Assembly (NCBI RefSeq): GCF_000210915.2
Contig: NC_016620.1
Span: forward strand, 682,001 to 746,000
Reading direction: 5' to 3'
Length of the DNA stretch: 64,000 nt
DNA from: Halobacteriovorax marinus SJ
GTDB lineage: Bacteria > Bdellovibrionota > Bacteriovoracia > Bacteriovoracales > Bacteriovoracaceae
Positions 22,843-31,843 of the stretch are shown here, one piece after another; position 1 is the stretch's first letter, and each line of letters begins with the position of its first letter. Made by a program: the position numbers and the translations under genes. The notes below the pieces were generated by a model. It worked only from the letters and a program-made list of their open reading frames with translations, did no database searches and was not told where the DNA came from.

Positions 22843-24648
22843 ATGGAGATCATTCAAGATACAACAACGTGGGATAATACAAATATCTATAAGTCTATCG
22901 AAGACACTAAAATTGGTAGTGATTTAGAAAAGGCCCAGCAATTAATTAATACTCAAAGAGAAAACTCTGAGATCCTCTCAAGAGCACTAGATGCTAGAGA
23001 GCAAGAGAGTAAAGAGTTAGTCTCTATTGCTAGAGAGATGACAAAAGTTAATATGGAATTAACAGTTTCTCTTAGAACAGTGAGTACATTTATTCATTCA
23101 ACTTTGAGTGTCGACTCTTCAAATGAAGTTGCAAAGTCTTTACGCTCTAAAGTTGCTAAGATTATGGCCGAGAGATCAAAAGTATATTCTCCTTTGTCAG
23201 TTTATCTCACAGTCGTTACAGATGAAACTTTAGAAGAGTTCTTTACGCCAGAGCTTGAGGCGAAGAGATTTCAAATTTCATTAAGTAGAGAATTTAAAGA
23301 CCATACACTTGATGCCAAGAGAGAGTCTCTAATTAATGGATTGTCTACAGACGGCTTAATGGCATGGGGAAAATTATATAATGATCTTTGTGGAAGACTT
23401 GTCTGTGATGTGAATGGAGAGAAAGTAAATTATGCAATGGCGGCCTCTATGACAAGAGGATCTGATGCTAAGCTTAGAGAAGCAGCTTGGAGAGGAGTTC
23501 AGGAGGCTTGGAAGGTTCACGAAGAAAGTGTTTGCGCTATTTTAAATGCTATTAATGGATGGAGACTTGAAGAGGCGAGTGTTCGTTCTGAAAAGAAAGA
23601 ACTTCACTACCTAGATATTTCTTGTTCTCAATCAAGAATTACTAGAGAAACATTAGATGCTCTTATAAATTCAACTTATGAGTCTAGAGGGATCGGTCAA
23701 AGGGCCGTAAAGTTGATGGCCAAGAAATTTGGAAAGGATCAGCTTGGTCCTTGGGATCTTCTTGCACCAGCTCCAAGTAAAGAGAGTGCTAAGATTTCTT
23801 TTAAAGACGCCATTGATACAATTGAAAAGGCTTTCAATAGATTAAGTCCAGACATGGGAGCCTTTGCTCAAATGATGTATGAGAAGAATTGGATCGATGC
23901 TAGACCGACAGAGTTTAGAAAGCCGGGTGCATATTGCACAGGTTTTGCTAGTGTGAGAGAGCCAAGAGTCTTTATTACATACTCAGGTTCAATGGGAGAT
24001 CTCATTACTCTTGCTCACGAGATTGGTCACGCTTATCACAACTGGGTTATGAGAGATTTACCTCTTGATGAAACTTACTATTCAATGACTCTAGCTGAAA
24101 CAGCTTCTATTTTTGCAGAAACGCTCGTGCGTGAATACCTCTTTGAAACTCTTGAGAGTGAAGAGGAGAAGTTAGAGATTGCTTGGCAAAATGCTGAGAC
24201 AGCTGGGGCGATGATCTGTAATATTCCTGCTCGCTTTGATTTTGAGAAGTCATTAGTTGAAATGAGAAAAGAGCAAACTCTTACGCCTGCTCAGATGAAA
24301 ACTCTAATGAGAGACGCATGGGAGAAGTGGTACGGAGACTCATTAAGTGAGTACGATGAAATGTTCTGGGCCTCAAAACTTCACTTCTCAATTGCAGAGC
24401 TTGGTTTCTATAATTATCCATACCTCTTTGGTTCGCTCTTTAGTTTAGGAGTTCTAGCGCAGAGAGAGAAGCTTGGTGATAAATTTAATGATGCTTACAT
24501 CGCTCTGTTAAGAGACACTGGAAGAATGAAGGCCGAAGACTTAGTACAAAAACACTTAGGGTTAGATATAACTAAGTGCGATTTTTGGAATGATAGTTTG
24601 AAGATTGTTAACGAACAAATTGATACTTTCGAAGGTCTTATTAAGTGA
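22843..24648 (+). CDS. pepF: M3-family oligoendopeptidase F
   Basis: The protein has 601 residues, the usual PepF length. The zinc site is LAHEIGHAYHNW (near residue 391), with the third ligand in LAETASIFAET. It has no signal peptide, so it is cytoplasmic and would cut imported peptides of prey origin to short oligomers. AGGAGAGTAGA precedes the ATG. It lies nine bases after the lipase-like gene and overlaps the next gene by four bases. Confidence 0.93.
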   Translation: MEIIQDTTTWDNTNIYKSIEDTKIGSDLEKAQQLINTQRENSEILSRALDAREQESKELVSIAREMTKVNMELTVSLRTVSTFIHSTLSVDSSNEVAKSLRSKVAKIMAERSKVYSPLSVYLTVVTDETLEEFFTPELEAKRFQISLSREFKDHTLDAKRESLINGLSTDGLMAWGKLYNDLCGRLVCDVNGEKVNYAMAASMTRGSDAKLREAAWRGVQEAWKVHEESVCAILNAINGWRLEEASVRSEKKELHYLDISCSQSRITRETLDALINSTYESRGIGQRAVKLMAKKFGKDQLGPWDLLAPAPSKESAKISFKDAIDTIEKAFNRLSPDMGAFAQMMYEKNWIDARPTEFRKPGAYCTGFASVREPRVFITYSGSMGDLITLAHEIGHAYHNWVMRDLPLDETYYSMTLAETASIFAETLVREYLFETLESEEEKLEIAWQNAETAGAMICNIPARFDFEKSLVEMRKEQTLTPAQMKTLMRDAWEKWYGDSLSEYDEMFWASKLHFSIAELGFYNYPYLFGSLFSLGVLAQREKLGDKFNDAYIALLRDTGRMKAEDLVQKHLGLDITKCDFWNDSLKIVNEQIDTFEGLIK

Positions 24649-25301
24649 TAAAATTCGTTCTCGCATTTATTGTCTCAATGGGAATCACTCACGCAGAGCT
24701 CTTAGAAGCTCAGTGTGAAGCGATTCCATCTTCTAAGAGATATATTGATTTTCCTAGTCAAACAAACTACCCGAAGATGTATAAATTCACTTGTGACTTT
24801 AGATGCATTGAAGGAAGTAAGCAGTATGAACTTAGTGCTCTTCACGAGGTCGAAGTTCATTCTTTAACTGCAGAGGCCCGCGATGTTGTTTGTTATGGAG
24901 TAAAAGTTAAGAGAGTGAGTTGGGGATATGACTTTGATAGAGTGGAGCCTTTCTTCGTTTACGCAGCAGGATTAGAGTCTCTAAGTGACTGGGCAAAATC
25001 TCTAGGTGTCTCTCCTGATCACTCAAGTTCTGCATCTTTAATGAATAAATTAGTTAAAGACTTAGAGGTGATTCTTCCAAGTTATCAAATGGCCGGAAGT
25101 ACTGGAGCTGATAGTTCTAGGGCGTTTGCGCAAGCCGCGCAGATGATTGAAAAATTATTAAAAGAACTTCCCGCTAGTACAGAATACTTAGATGAGCTAG
25201 TCTCACTTATACCAAAGAGAGATATCTCTTCTCATAATGGTCTTAATCTTGTTCTAAGAACACTGCAATCAAGTGCTGCATGGAGAGTTAACGCTTTATA
25301 G
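24645..25301 (+). CDS. exported protein of unknown function
   Basis: The protein has 218 residues and starts at a GTG that overlaps the pepF stop (GTGA). It has a signal peptide (VIKFVLAFIVSMGITHA). The mature part has four cysteines in its first third and a helical second half. No domain is recognised. It converges on rarA and shares its 3' end with a 9-bp inverted repeat. Co-translation with pepF is the only functional hint. Confidence 0.7.
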   Translation: MIKFVLAFIVSMGITHAELLEAQCEAIPSSKRYIDFPSQTNYPKMYKFTCDFRCIEGSKQYELSALHEVEVHSLTAEARDVVCYGVKVKRVSWGYDFDRVEPFFVYAAGLESLSDWAKSLGVSPDHSSSASLMNKLVKDLEVILPSYQMAGSTGADSSRAFAQAAQMIEKLLKELPASTEYLDELVSLIPKRDISSHNGLNLVLRTLQSSAAWRVNAL

Positions 25302-25309
25302 TTAACTCT
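25284..25309. terminator. perfect 9-bp inverted repeat shared by two convergent gene ends
   Basis: AGAGTTAAC (25284-25292), an 8-base loop, GTTAACTCT (25301-25309). It spans the stop codons of the convergent genes ending at 25301 and 25302. There is no good T tract on either side, so it may be a bidirectional but weak terminator or an mRNA-end stabiliser. Confidence 0.45.
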
Positions 25310-26600
25310 GCCACAGCTTCTTTAATCTCTCTTTTATATTCTTTTCCACACCAATCTCTGTTGGGAAATAGAACTCAGGCGTTTGTTCTGGAGAATAATC
25401 TTGCTTAACAAAGTGGTGAGGATAGCTATGTGGATATTTATACTTTGGAGTATCTTTAGGTGGAAAGTTTTTTAAATGATCTGGAACTTGAATTGTCTGA
25501 TTACTTTCAACATAAGCAAGGGCCGCATTAATAGCATTGTAAGCTGCATTACTCTTCACTGTTGAGGCCAAGTAGGTTGTTGCTTGCGCTAGGTTTATTC
25601 TCGCTTCTGGCATTCCTATCTGGGCAACAGCATGTAAGCAAGCCGTGGCAACACTCAGTGCTGTCGGGTCTGCATTGCCAATATCTTCTGAAGCAAAAAT
25701 GACAAGTCGTCTGGCTATAAAGACAGGGTCTTCGCCGCCATCAAGCATGACAGCGAGCCAAAGAATGGCGGAGTTAGGGTCACTGCCTCTCATACTTTTT
25801 ATGAATGCAGAGATAACATCGTAGTGCCGATCTTTATTTCTATCGTACTCTCTCGCGTTTTCTAGAACCAGTGGTCTAATCGTCTCAAGACCTAGCTCTT
25901 CTCCCTTGGAAGCTAAGCTCTTTTCAATGACCTCTAAAATATTCAATGCATTTCTTGCGTCACCGTTAGAGTAGTCACCAATAAATTGAATCGCCTCTGT
26001 AGTGATTTTAATATCAAACTTCTTAGAAACATTTTCAATGATGTGTACAAGATTTTCTTCACTAAGTTTTTTAAGCTCAATAATTTGAACTCTTGAAAGG
26101 AGCGCCTTATTAACAGAGCTTCTTGGATTCTCAGTTGTGGCCCCAATAAACTTAAAGCTTCCTTGTTCAACATAGGGAAGGAGGGCATCTTGTTGGGCCT
26201 TATTGAAGCGGTGAATTTCATCCACAAAAATAATGGCCTCTCTTCCAAAGTCAGCTTTAGTTTGCAGAGCTGTCGTAATGAGTTTCTTTAGCTCATTTAC
26301 TCCACCTAAGACTGCGTTGAAATTATATAATTCGCACTCACTATTTGCGGCGAGGATATGGGCCAAGGTTGTTTTACCTGTTCCTGGAGGCCCCCAAAGA
26401 ATGAGACTTGGAAAATTCTTCTCTTTTAAGAACTTATAACGAGTGAAGATATGCTCTTGGCCAAAGTAGTTTTCGAAACTCTCTGGTCTGGCCCTAAAAG
26501 GGAGAGGCCCATGAGTAGTATCTCTATGTGCGTCATTTGTGGCGCTAGAAGTTGTTGAAAATAGGTCAGATTGAGAGTTTTGCTTATTATTTTCATTCAT
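25302..26600 (-). CDS. rarA: replication-associated recombination AAA+ ATPase RarA/MgsA
   Basis: The protein has 432 residues. The Walker A is WGPPGTGKTTLA and the Walker B region IIFVDEIHRFNK, with sensor 1 at GATTEN. The C-terminal part has the MgsA tetramerisation segment SEDIGNADPTAL. RarA acts at stalled replication forks with SSB. The N-terminal 30 residues (NENNKQNSQSDLF) are poorly conserved in the family. It is divergently transcribed from rpsU. Confidence 0.94.
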   Translation of the reverse strand: MNENNKQNSQSDLFSTTSSATNDAHRDTTHGPLPFRARPESFENYFGQEHIFTRYKFLKEKNFPSLILWGPPGTGKTTLAHILAANSECELYNFNAVLGGVNELKKLITTALQTKADFGREAIIFVDEIHRFNKAQQDALLPYVEQGSFKFIGATTENPRSSVNKALLSRVQIIELKKLSEENLVHIIENVSKKFDIKITTEAIQFIGDYSNGDARNALNILEVIEKSLASKGEELGLETIRPLVLENAREYDRNKDRHYDVISAFIKSMRGSDPNSAILWLAVMLDGGEDPVFIARRLVIFASEDIGNADPTALSVATACLHAVAQIGMPEARINLAQATTYLASTVKSNAAYNAINAALAYVESNQTIQVPDHLKNFPPKDTPKYKYPHSYPHHFVKQDYSPEQTPEFYFPTEIGVEKNIKERLKKLWQS

Positions 26601-26640
26601 TTATTTACCCAACTATGGAAAACTATTGACTTTGTAACGG

Positions 26641-26668
26641 TTGCATCCTAACTTATGCATCTTATAAA
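26641..26668 (+). promoter_or_regulatory. candidate rpsU promoter
   Basis: TTGCAT (26641-26646), a 16-base spacer and TATAAA (26663-26668), 73 bases upstream of the rpsU start. A second -35-like TTGACT lies at 26626. The arrangement fits a sigma70 promoter but is only a sequence match. Confidence 0.45.
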
Positions 26669-26673
26669 AGCTA

Positions 26674-26708
26674 GACCCTGATTTGGGTCCAAGGCCTTCA
26701 GAAGAAGG
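26674..26708 (+). promoter_or_regulatory. two-hairpin rpsU mRNA leader
   Basis: Two short stems in tandem: GACCC-TGATTT-GGGTC (26674-26689) and CCTTC-AGAA-GAAGG (26695-26708), between the promoter and the ribosome site. Ribosomal protein mRNAs often carry leader structures for autoregulation, so S21 binding here is possible. Confidence 0.4.
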
Positions 26709-26740
26709 TAATATCAAGCCGAAGAGGGGGTGATTTTCAA

Positions 26741-26971
26741 ATGGCAAAAGACAAGAACTACTCAATTTATATTTCAATTGATGACAAACTTGGTGCAGAA
26801 CGTTCTCTAAGAAAATTCAAGAGACTTTGCGAATCTTTTGGTGTTGTACGTGAGTACAGAAAGAGAAAAGAATTCAAGAAGCCTTCAATTCGTAGAATCG
26901 AAAAGCTTGAAGCAGCAGAGAAACGTAGAAACAAATCTGCAAGCAAGATGAGAAGAACATCTAAAATCTAG
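26741..26971 (+). CDS. rpsU: small ribosomal subunit protein bS21
   Basis: The protein has 76 residues, basic throughout, with the S21 core FKRLCESFGVVREYRKRKEFKKPS and a Lys/Arg-rich tail. It joins the 30S platform and helps initiation. The gene is single, with its own promoter, structured leader and strong terminator, unlike the rpsU-dnaG-rpoD layout of many bacteria. Confidence 0.96.
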   Translation: MAKDKNYSIYISIDDKLGAERSLRKFKRLCESFGVVREYRKRKEFKKPSIRRIEKLEAAEKRRNKSASKMRRTSKI

Positions 26972-26982
26972 TTGAAATATGA

Positions 26983-27008
26983 GGCCCTCGAAAGAGGGCC
27001 TTTTTTTT
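26983..27008 (+). terminator. rpsU terminator
   Basis: The stem ggccctc-gaaa-gagggcc with a GAAA tetraloop is followed by eight Ts. It is 12 bases past the rpsU stop. Confidence 0.96.
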
Positions 27009-27849
27009 ACCTTCTTAAAATTAATTTTAAAATTGAATTCCAGCGGTTGTGCATAATATTTGTGACTTTCACTTTAGGCAGAGGGATGTCGTAATTACCC
27101 TTGGTCATATTCTTATGAAAGCTATTCCAATCGATATTGAGTCTTTCAAGATGAGCGAGAAGATATTCTTTATCGCTAGGAGTGAGAACTCTTTGTTCTA
27201 AAACTTTAATATAAGCAGACCAAACATTATCGAATTCAACTCTATACTTAAATGGAATGAGAATATTAATTTTTAAATCTAATAGCTCTAGCGAGTTATA
27301 GAGAAGACCTTCTATTTGGGAAGGACTTGAAGAGTATCTTTGAAAGTCTGTGGCCCTAAGCATTTTAAATTCATCAAAATGAGAATTAACTTTTGAATTA
27401 GAAAGTACTAACTCATCCATCAAATTTTTGTAGATCAGAGAGTCATTAATTCTCTTTGGTAGAATCTTAAAGTCTTCAATTTGCGAGTAGAGCTCTGACT
27501 CATAGAGTTTAAGTTTTCTTGAGAAGTCATTTATTTGGGTGACACAATTCTCTTTGGGAGTCGTATCTCTTGGGTCACATTCTTTAGTGAGCTCGGCGGA
27601 CTCTAAGTAAAGTTGTCTTAAATTTCTTCTAAGAGAAATTATAGGAGCTGACTCGGGGGATACTTTCTTTAGAACATGAAAGTATTCGTTGATAATACTT
27701 CTGATTTGAGGTTTAGCGTATCGTCTAAAACTCTCGTTGCTCATCCTAATATCTGATTTCTTTATTGCATAGAAAGAGTACTGACCCATTGATGGATAGG
27801 AGAGTAGAAGAATTACTAGAAATAAAGCTGCCTTAATTGAAGTCATCAA
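27007..27849 (-). CDS. exported helical protein of unknown function
   Basis: The protein has 280 residues with signal peptide MMTSIKAALFLVILLLSYPSMG. The mature part is mostly helical and charged, with two cysteines in CDPRDTTPKENC. No domain is recognised. It ends against the rpsU terminator, whose T tract overlaps its final codons. The next gene upstream (28391) is on the same strand at 38 bases, so they may be co-transcribed. Confidence 0.65.
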   Translation of the reverse strand: MMTSIKAALFLVILLLSYPSMGQYSFYAIKKSDIRMSNESFRRYAKPQIRSIINEYFHVLKKVSPESAPIISLRRNLRQLYLESAELTKECDPRDTTPKENCVTQINDFSRKLKLYESELYSQIEDFKILPKRINDSLIYKNLMDELVLSNSKVNSHFDEFKMLRATDFQRYSSSPSQIEGLLYNSLELLDLKINILIPFKYRVEFDNVWSAYIKVLEQRVLTPSDKEYLLAHLERLNIDWNSFHKNMTKGNYDIPLPKVKVTNIMHNRWNSILKLILRR

Positions 27850-27887
27850 TTAATTGTCGGTGCAATATAGGCCTTTGTCAAAGTGAA

Positions 27888-28391
27888 CTAAGCGGCAGTC
27901 TTATAGAGTGACTTAAATGGAGTTACCCAAGAGTCTTCGCTATAAGTGAAGTTCACAGAGATATTCTTTCTCTGTAAATTCTTATTGAGCTTCTTAGGAA
28001 TTAACTCTGTAGGTGTATCGAGAAGTTCAAATGATACCCTTAAATCTTTTGGTATCTTTCCCATTGAGATAGCCGCTAAACAAATATAACTACCAAAATC
28101 TTGTGTTGTTACCTTAATCCACTTCTTAGAGTCGGGAAGTGCACTTACAAATTCATCTACATATTCGAGTAGGGTTTTTGAATCAAGTGAAAGGTATTGT
28201 TGAATGATTTTTCTATGGTCTAAGCTGAGTTCTCTTTTTTCTTCTTTGGTGAGTTTTAATTTTGAATGGGAACACATGAGGAAATCGCTAAAGGAGGCTT
28301 CTTTTTCTGGGAGATCAAAGTTTAAAAGGGTTTTTCTTTGATTTCCAGTGACAAGTTTAATTTGTCCCTTAAAAGGTTGCGAGCAGGCCAT
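27888..28391 (-). CDS. cytoplasmic protein of unknown function
   Basis: The protein has 167 residues. It has no signal peptide or membrane segment, and TGGAG precedes the ATG by six bases. The sequence mixes charged helices (LTKEEKRELSLDHRKIIQQYL) and strands (WIKVTTQDFGSYI). I recognise no motif. It may be co-transcribed with the exported protein downstream. Confidence 0.65.
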   Translation of the reverse strand: MACSQPFKGQIKLVTGNQRKTLLNFDLPEKEASFSDFLMCSHSKLKLTKEEKRELSLDHRKIIQQYLSLDSKTLLEYVDEFVSALPDSKKWIKVTTQDFGSYICLAAISMGKIPKDLRVSFELLDTPTELIPKKLNKNLQRKNISVNFTYSEDSWVTPFKSLYKTAA

Positions 28392-28501
28392 AATTTTCTC
28401 CAGGATTTATCCTCGTATAGACAATAGTGTATATCTATTCGGCAGCTTCTCACTCAATTTTAGTTTAAATTTCAAAAAAAATGCTCAAGTATCGAAAATT
28501 A

Positions 28502-28521
28502 GGAGGGAAAGAGTTCCCTCC
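28502..28521 (-). terminator. ileS terminator
   Basis: The stem ggagggaa-agag-ttccctcc lies 12 bases past the ileS stop. On the minus strand it is followed by TAATTTT, a weak T tract. Confidence 0.8.
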
Positions 28522-28532
28522 TGATTATTTAT

Positions 28533-31500
28533 TTATGCTCTAATTATGGACAGATTGAGGTTTTCACCTTCAATCTCATATTCTGTCCCTTCAATTGAAT
28601 CTTTAGATGATAGAGAATTGGCAAGAGTTTCACCTGAAATATACTCAGTATGCTTCTCTATAGCGGCCTTAAGCTTATCACTTGCACTGAATTCGATATT
28701 AATTCTATCGTCAATATTGAGTCCTGAATCTTTTCTTTGTCTCTGAATTCTATTTACAACTTCTCTAGCAAGACCTTCCTCAAGAAGATCATCAGTAAGA
28801 ACTACATCCATATCAATAGAGATAAATCTATTTGATAGGGCCTGAGTTCCTTCCTTGGCCTCTCTAAAGATATCGATATCTTCAGAAATAAGTTTCTCAC
28901 CGTCTAAAGTAATACTTCCATCCTCTTCAAACTTTGCTAGCTCTTGAGCGCTTAGGGCCTGAATAAGTTTTCCAACTTGTCCCATTCTCTTTCCTAGCTT
29001 CTTACCAAGAACTTTGAAGTTTGGTTTTGCAAAGAGATTGATAAATTCATCTTCGTGAGTAGAGTATTTGATCTCTTTAATATTCAACTCAGTTTGAATA
29101 TAAGTTTCAAGTTTTGCTATTTCATCCAAGAGCTCTTGGTCTTTATGAATGATTGTTAAGCTCGCAAGTGGAGTCTTAACTTTAATTTGAACTTGGTTTC
29201 TCTTTTGTCTTCCTAGGAGAATAAGCTGTTGCATTCTATCGACAGCATCTTCAAGCATTGGCTTAATCTTCTCTTCTTTTGCAACAGGGTAGTCACAAAG
29301 ATGAACAGACTCCATCGTCTCATTTGCATTGAATTTCTTTAGTTCTGCATAAGTAAATTCAGATAGGAATGGAGCGAATGGCGCCATACACTTAGAAACT
29401 TCAGTGAGGACATAGTGAAGAGTAGAGTACGCTGCACACTTATCTTCATTGAGCCCTTCTCCCCAGAAGCGTGATCTGTTGAGGCGAATATACCAATTTG
29501 TTAAATCTTCAATAAAGTTAAAGAGGGCAGGAACGACGTTATATAATTTATAAGCCTCCATCTCTTTAGCAATATTTCTCTTCATTGTTTGAAGCTTAGA
29601 AACAACCCACTGATCGACAATATTGTCGCCTTCATTATAGTGCTCTGACACATTCCAACCGTCTACTTCAGCATATGTCTGGAAGAATTTAAATGCATTA
29701 AACCAAGGAAGAAGGGCACGTCTTACCATGTCCTTTACACCTGAGTCTGCAAATCGCTGCTCTTCTCCGCGCACAAGACCTGAGTTGATTAGATAGAGTC
29801 TTAGGGCATCTGCTCCGTACTCTTCCATCAAACTATCAGGTGGAGTGAAGTTTCTTAAACTCTTAGACATTTTCTTACCGTCTTCGGCCATTACAAGACC
29901 GTTTACGATAACGTTTTTAAATGCAGGCTTTTGAAAGAGAGAAGTTGAAAGCACTGTGAGGGTATAGAACCAACCTCTCGTTTGATCGAGTCCTTCCGCG
30001 ATAAACTCAGCAGGGTAACCTTGATCAAAAACTTCTTTATTCTCAAATGGGTAGTGAAGTTGTGCGTATGGCATTGAACCAGACTCAAACCAGCAGTCAA
30101 AAACTTCTGTGATTCTCTTATATGTTCCTTCTTCACCTTGGATTGTAAATGTCACAGCATCTGCATGTTCACGGTGAAGATCTTCTAATTCAACTCCAGA
30201 GAGTTCTTTAAGCTCTTCAATTGAACCAACGCAAATACACTTATCTGTTACATCGTTCTTCCAAATAGGTAGTGGAGTTCCCCACACTCTATTTCTAGAT
30301 ACGGCCCAGTCTCTTGCTCCTTCAAGCCACTTACCAAATCTTCCGGCCTTAATATGTCCCGGTACCCAGTTAATCTGAGAGTTAGATTCAAGAAGTTTGC
30401 TTACATTCTCTTCTACTTTGATATACCAAGATGGGATAGACTTGTAGATTAGAGGAGTGTTTGACCTTGGACAAAATGGGTAACTATGCACGAGAACTGA
30501 TTGCTCGTAGAGTTTTCCACTATCTTTTAAATCTTTAATGATTTGTTTATCGGCTTCTTTTACATGAACTCCACTATAAGGAGCTACTGTCGCCTTAAAC
30601 TTTCCAGCGTCATCAACAGGGCAAACGATAGCTTCGATCCCGGCTTCTTTCATAATTCTATTATCGTCTTCACCAAACGCCGGAGCAGTATGAACAATAC
30701 CTGTACCGTCTTCAGTTGTTACGTAGTCGTCATTTAGAATTTGAAACGCACCTTCTTCTTTGAACTCTTTAAAGAAGTCAAAGAGTGGTTCGTAGGTCAT
30801 ACCTTTAAGGGCAGAGCCTTTCATTTCTTCTACTACCGTTAAGTTTCTCTTCTTTGAGTAGTGCTCAAGGCGAGCCTTACCAAGGTAGATGAAAATATTC
30901 TTATCTTCGTCCTTCACTTTTACATAATCAATCTCTGGACCAACACATAGGCAGAGGTTTGAAGGAAGTGTCCAAGGTGTTGTTGTCCAAGCTGCGAAGA
31001 AAGTGTCTTCTTTGCCATCAACTTTAAAAAGAGCTGTGATCGCTGGGTCTTGAACGTCTTGGTAGTTAGACGATGCTTCAAAGTTTGAGAGCACTGTACC
31101 GAGGGCAGTTGAGAAAGGAACGACCTTAGTACCTTGATAGACTAAGTCCTTTTCCCAAAGTTGCTTGAATACCCACCAACATGATTCCATGAAAGTTGGG
31201 TCCATTGTTTTATAGTCATTTTCAAAATCAACCCAACGGCCAATTCTAGAAACAGTCTTTTCCCACTCATTGGTATAGCGCTGTACAATCCCACGGCATT
31301 CGTCGTTGTAGGCCTTAACGCCAAGTTTTTCAACGGCATCTTGAGCAGACATTCCAAGTTTCTTATCAATCTCATGCTCAACTGGAAGACCGTGGCAATC
31401 CCAACCAAATCTTCTCTCAACGTAGCGACCCTTCATTGTCCAATATCTTGGAACAATATCTTTAAGAGTAGAGGCCAAGAGGTGACCGTGGTGAGGTAGA

Positions 31501-31664
31501 CCTGTTGCAAATGGAGGTCCGTCATAGAAAATATATGGTTTCTTATCGCGAGTATTTTCTAGGGACTTTTTGAAAATATCATTCTCTTTCCAAAAAGCTA
31601 AAATATTGTGTTCATTCTCAACGAATGAAAAACTCTCTTGATTTGAATTCTCTGTCTCTGACAC
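28533..31664 (-). CDS. ileS: isoleucyl-tRNA synthetase, type 2 (eukaryote-like)
   Basis: The protein has 1043 residues. The class I signature HHGH is in FATGLPHHGHLL (residues 58-61) and KMSKS in DGKKMSKSLRN near residue 600. The FYDGPPFATGLPH context, length over 1000 and lack of the C-terminal zinc finger of the E. coli-type enzyme place it in the type 2 (IleRS2) clade, which includes eukaryotic and mupirocin-resistant enzymes. The editing domain (TTPWTLPSN) is present. It is a single gene, divergent from the FecR-domain gene. Confidence 0.95.
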   Translation of the reverse strand: MSETENSNQESFSFVENEHNILAFWKENDIFKKSLENTRDKKPYIFYDGPPFATGLPHHGHLLASTLKDIVPRYWTMKGRYVERRFGWDCHGLPVEHEIDKKLGMSAQDAVEKLGVKAYNDECRGIVQRYTNEWEKTVSRIGRWVDFENDYKTMDPTFMESCWWVFKQLWEKDLVYQGTKVVPFSTALGTVLSNFEASSNYQDVQDPAITALFKVDGKEDTFFAAWTTTPWTLPSNLCLCVGPEIDYVKVKDEDKNIFIYLGKARLEHYSKKRNLTVVEEMKGSALKGMTYEPLFDFFKEFKEEGAFQILNDDYVTTEDGTGIVHTAPAFGEDDNRIMKEAGIEAIVCPVDDAGKFKATVAPYSGVHVKEADKQIIKDLKDSGKLYEQSVLVHSYPFCPRSNTPLIYKSIPSWYIKVEENVSKLLESNSQINWVPGHIKAGRFGKWLEGARDWAVSRNRVWGTPLPIWKNDVTDKCICVGSIEELKELSGVELEDLHREHADAVTFTIQGEEGTYKRITEVFDCWFESGSMPYAQLHYPFENKEVFDQGYPAEFIAEGLDQTRGWFYTLTVLSTSLFQKPAFKNVIVNGLVMAEDGKKMSKSLRNFTPPDSLMEEYGADALRLYLINSGLVRGEEQRFADSGVKDMVRRALLPWFNAFKFFQTYAEVDGWNVSEHYNEGDNIVDQWVVSKLQTMKRNIAKEMEAYKLYNVVPALFNFIEDLTNWYIRLNRSRFWGEGLNEDKCAAYSTLHYVLTEVSKCMAPFAPFLSEFTYAELKKFNANETMESVHLCDYPVAKEEKIKPMLEDAVDRMQQLILLGRQKRNQVQIKVKTPLASLTIIHKDQELLDEIAKLETYIQTELNIKEIKYSTHEDEFINLFAKPNFKVLGKKLGKRMGQVGKLIQALSAQELAKFEEDGSITLDGEKLISEDIDIFREAKEGTQALSNRFISIDMDVVLTDDLLEEGLAREVVNRIQRQRKDSGLNIDDRINIEFSASDKLKAAIEKHTEYISGETLANSLSSKDSIEGTEYEIEGENLNLSIIRA

Positions 31665-31843
31665 GGAAAAACTCCAGATTTTAATTTCGAAATTAGTGGT
31701 TTTAAAGGGCCAAAGATTACCAAATTCTACATGAAATTAATAGCTTATTCTTGCTCCGCGTTCAGATTGGTCAATATTTGCCGAAATCCTACCCTTAGGG
31801 TGAGTTTGTTGAATTAAAGTCTCGAAATTCCGATACCTTAGCT

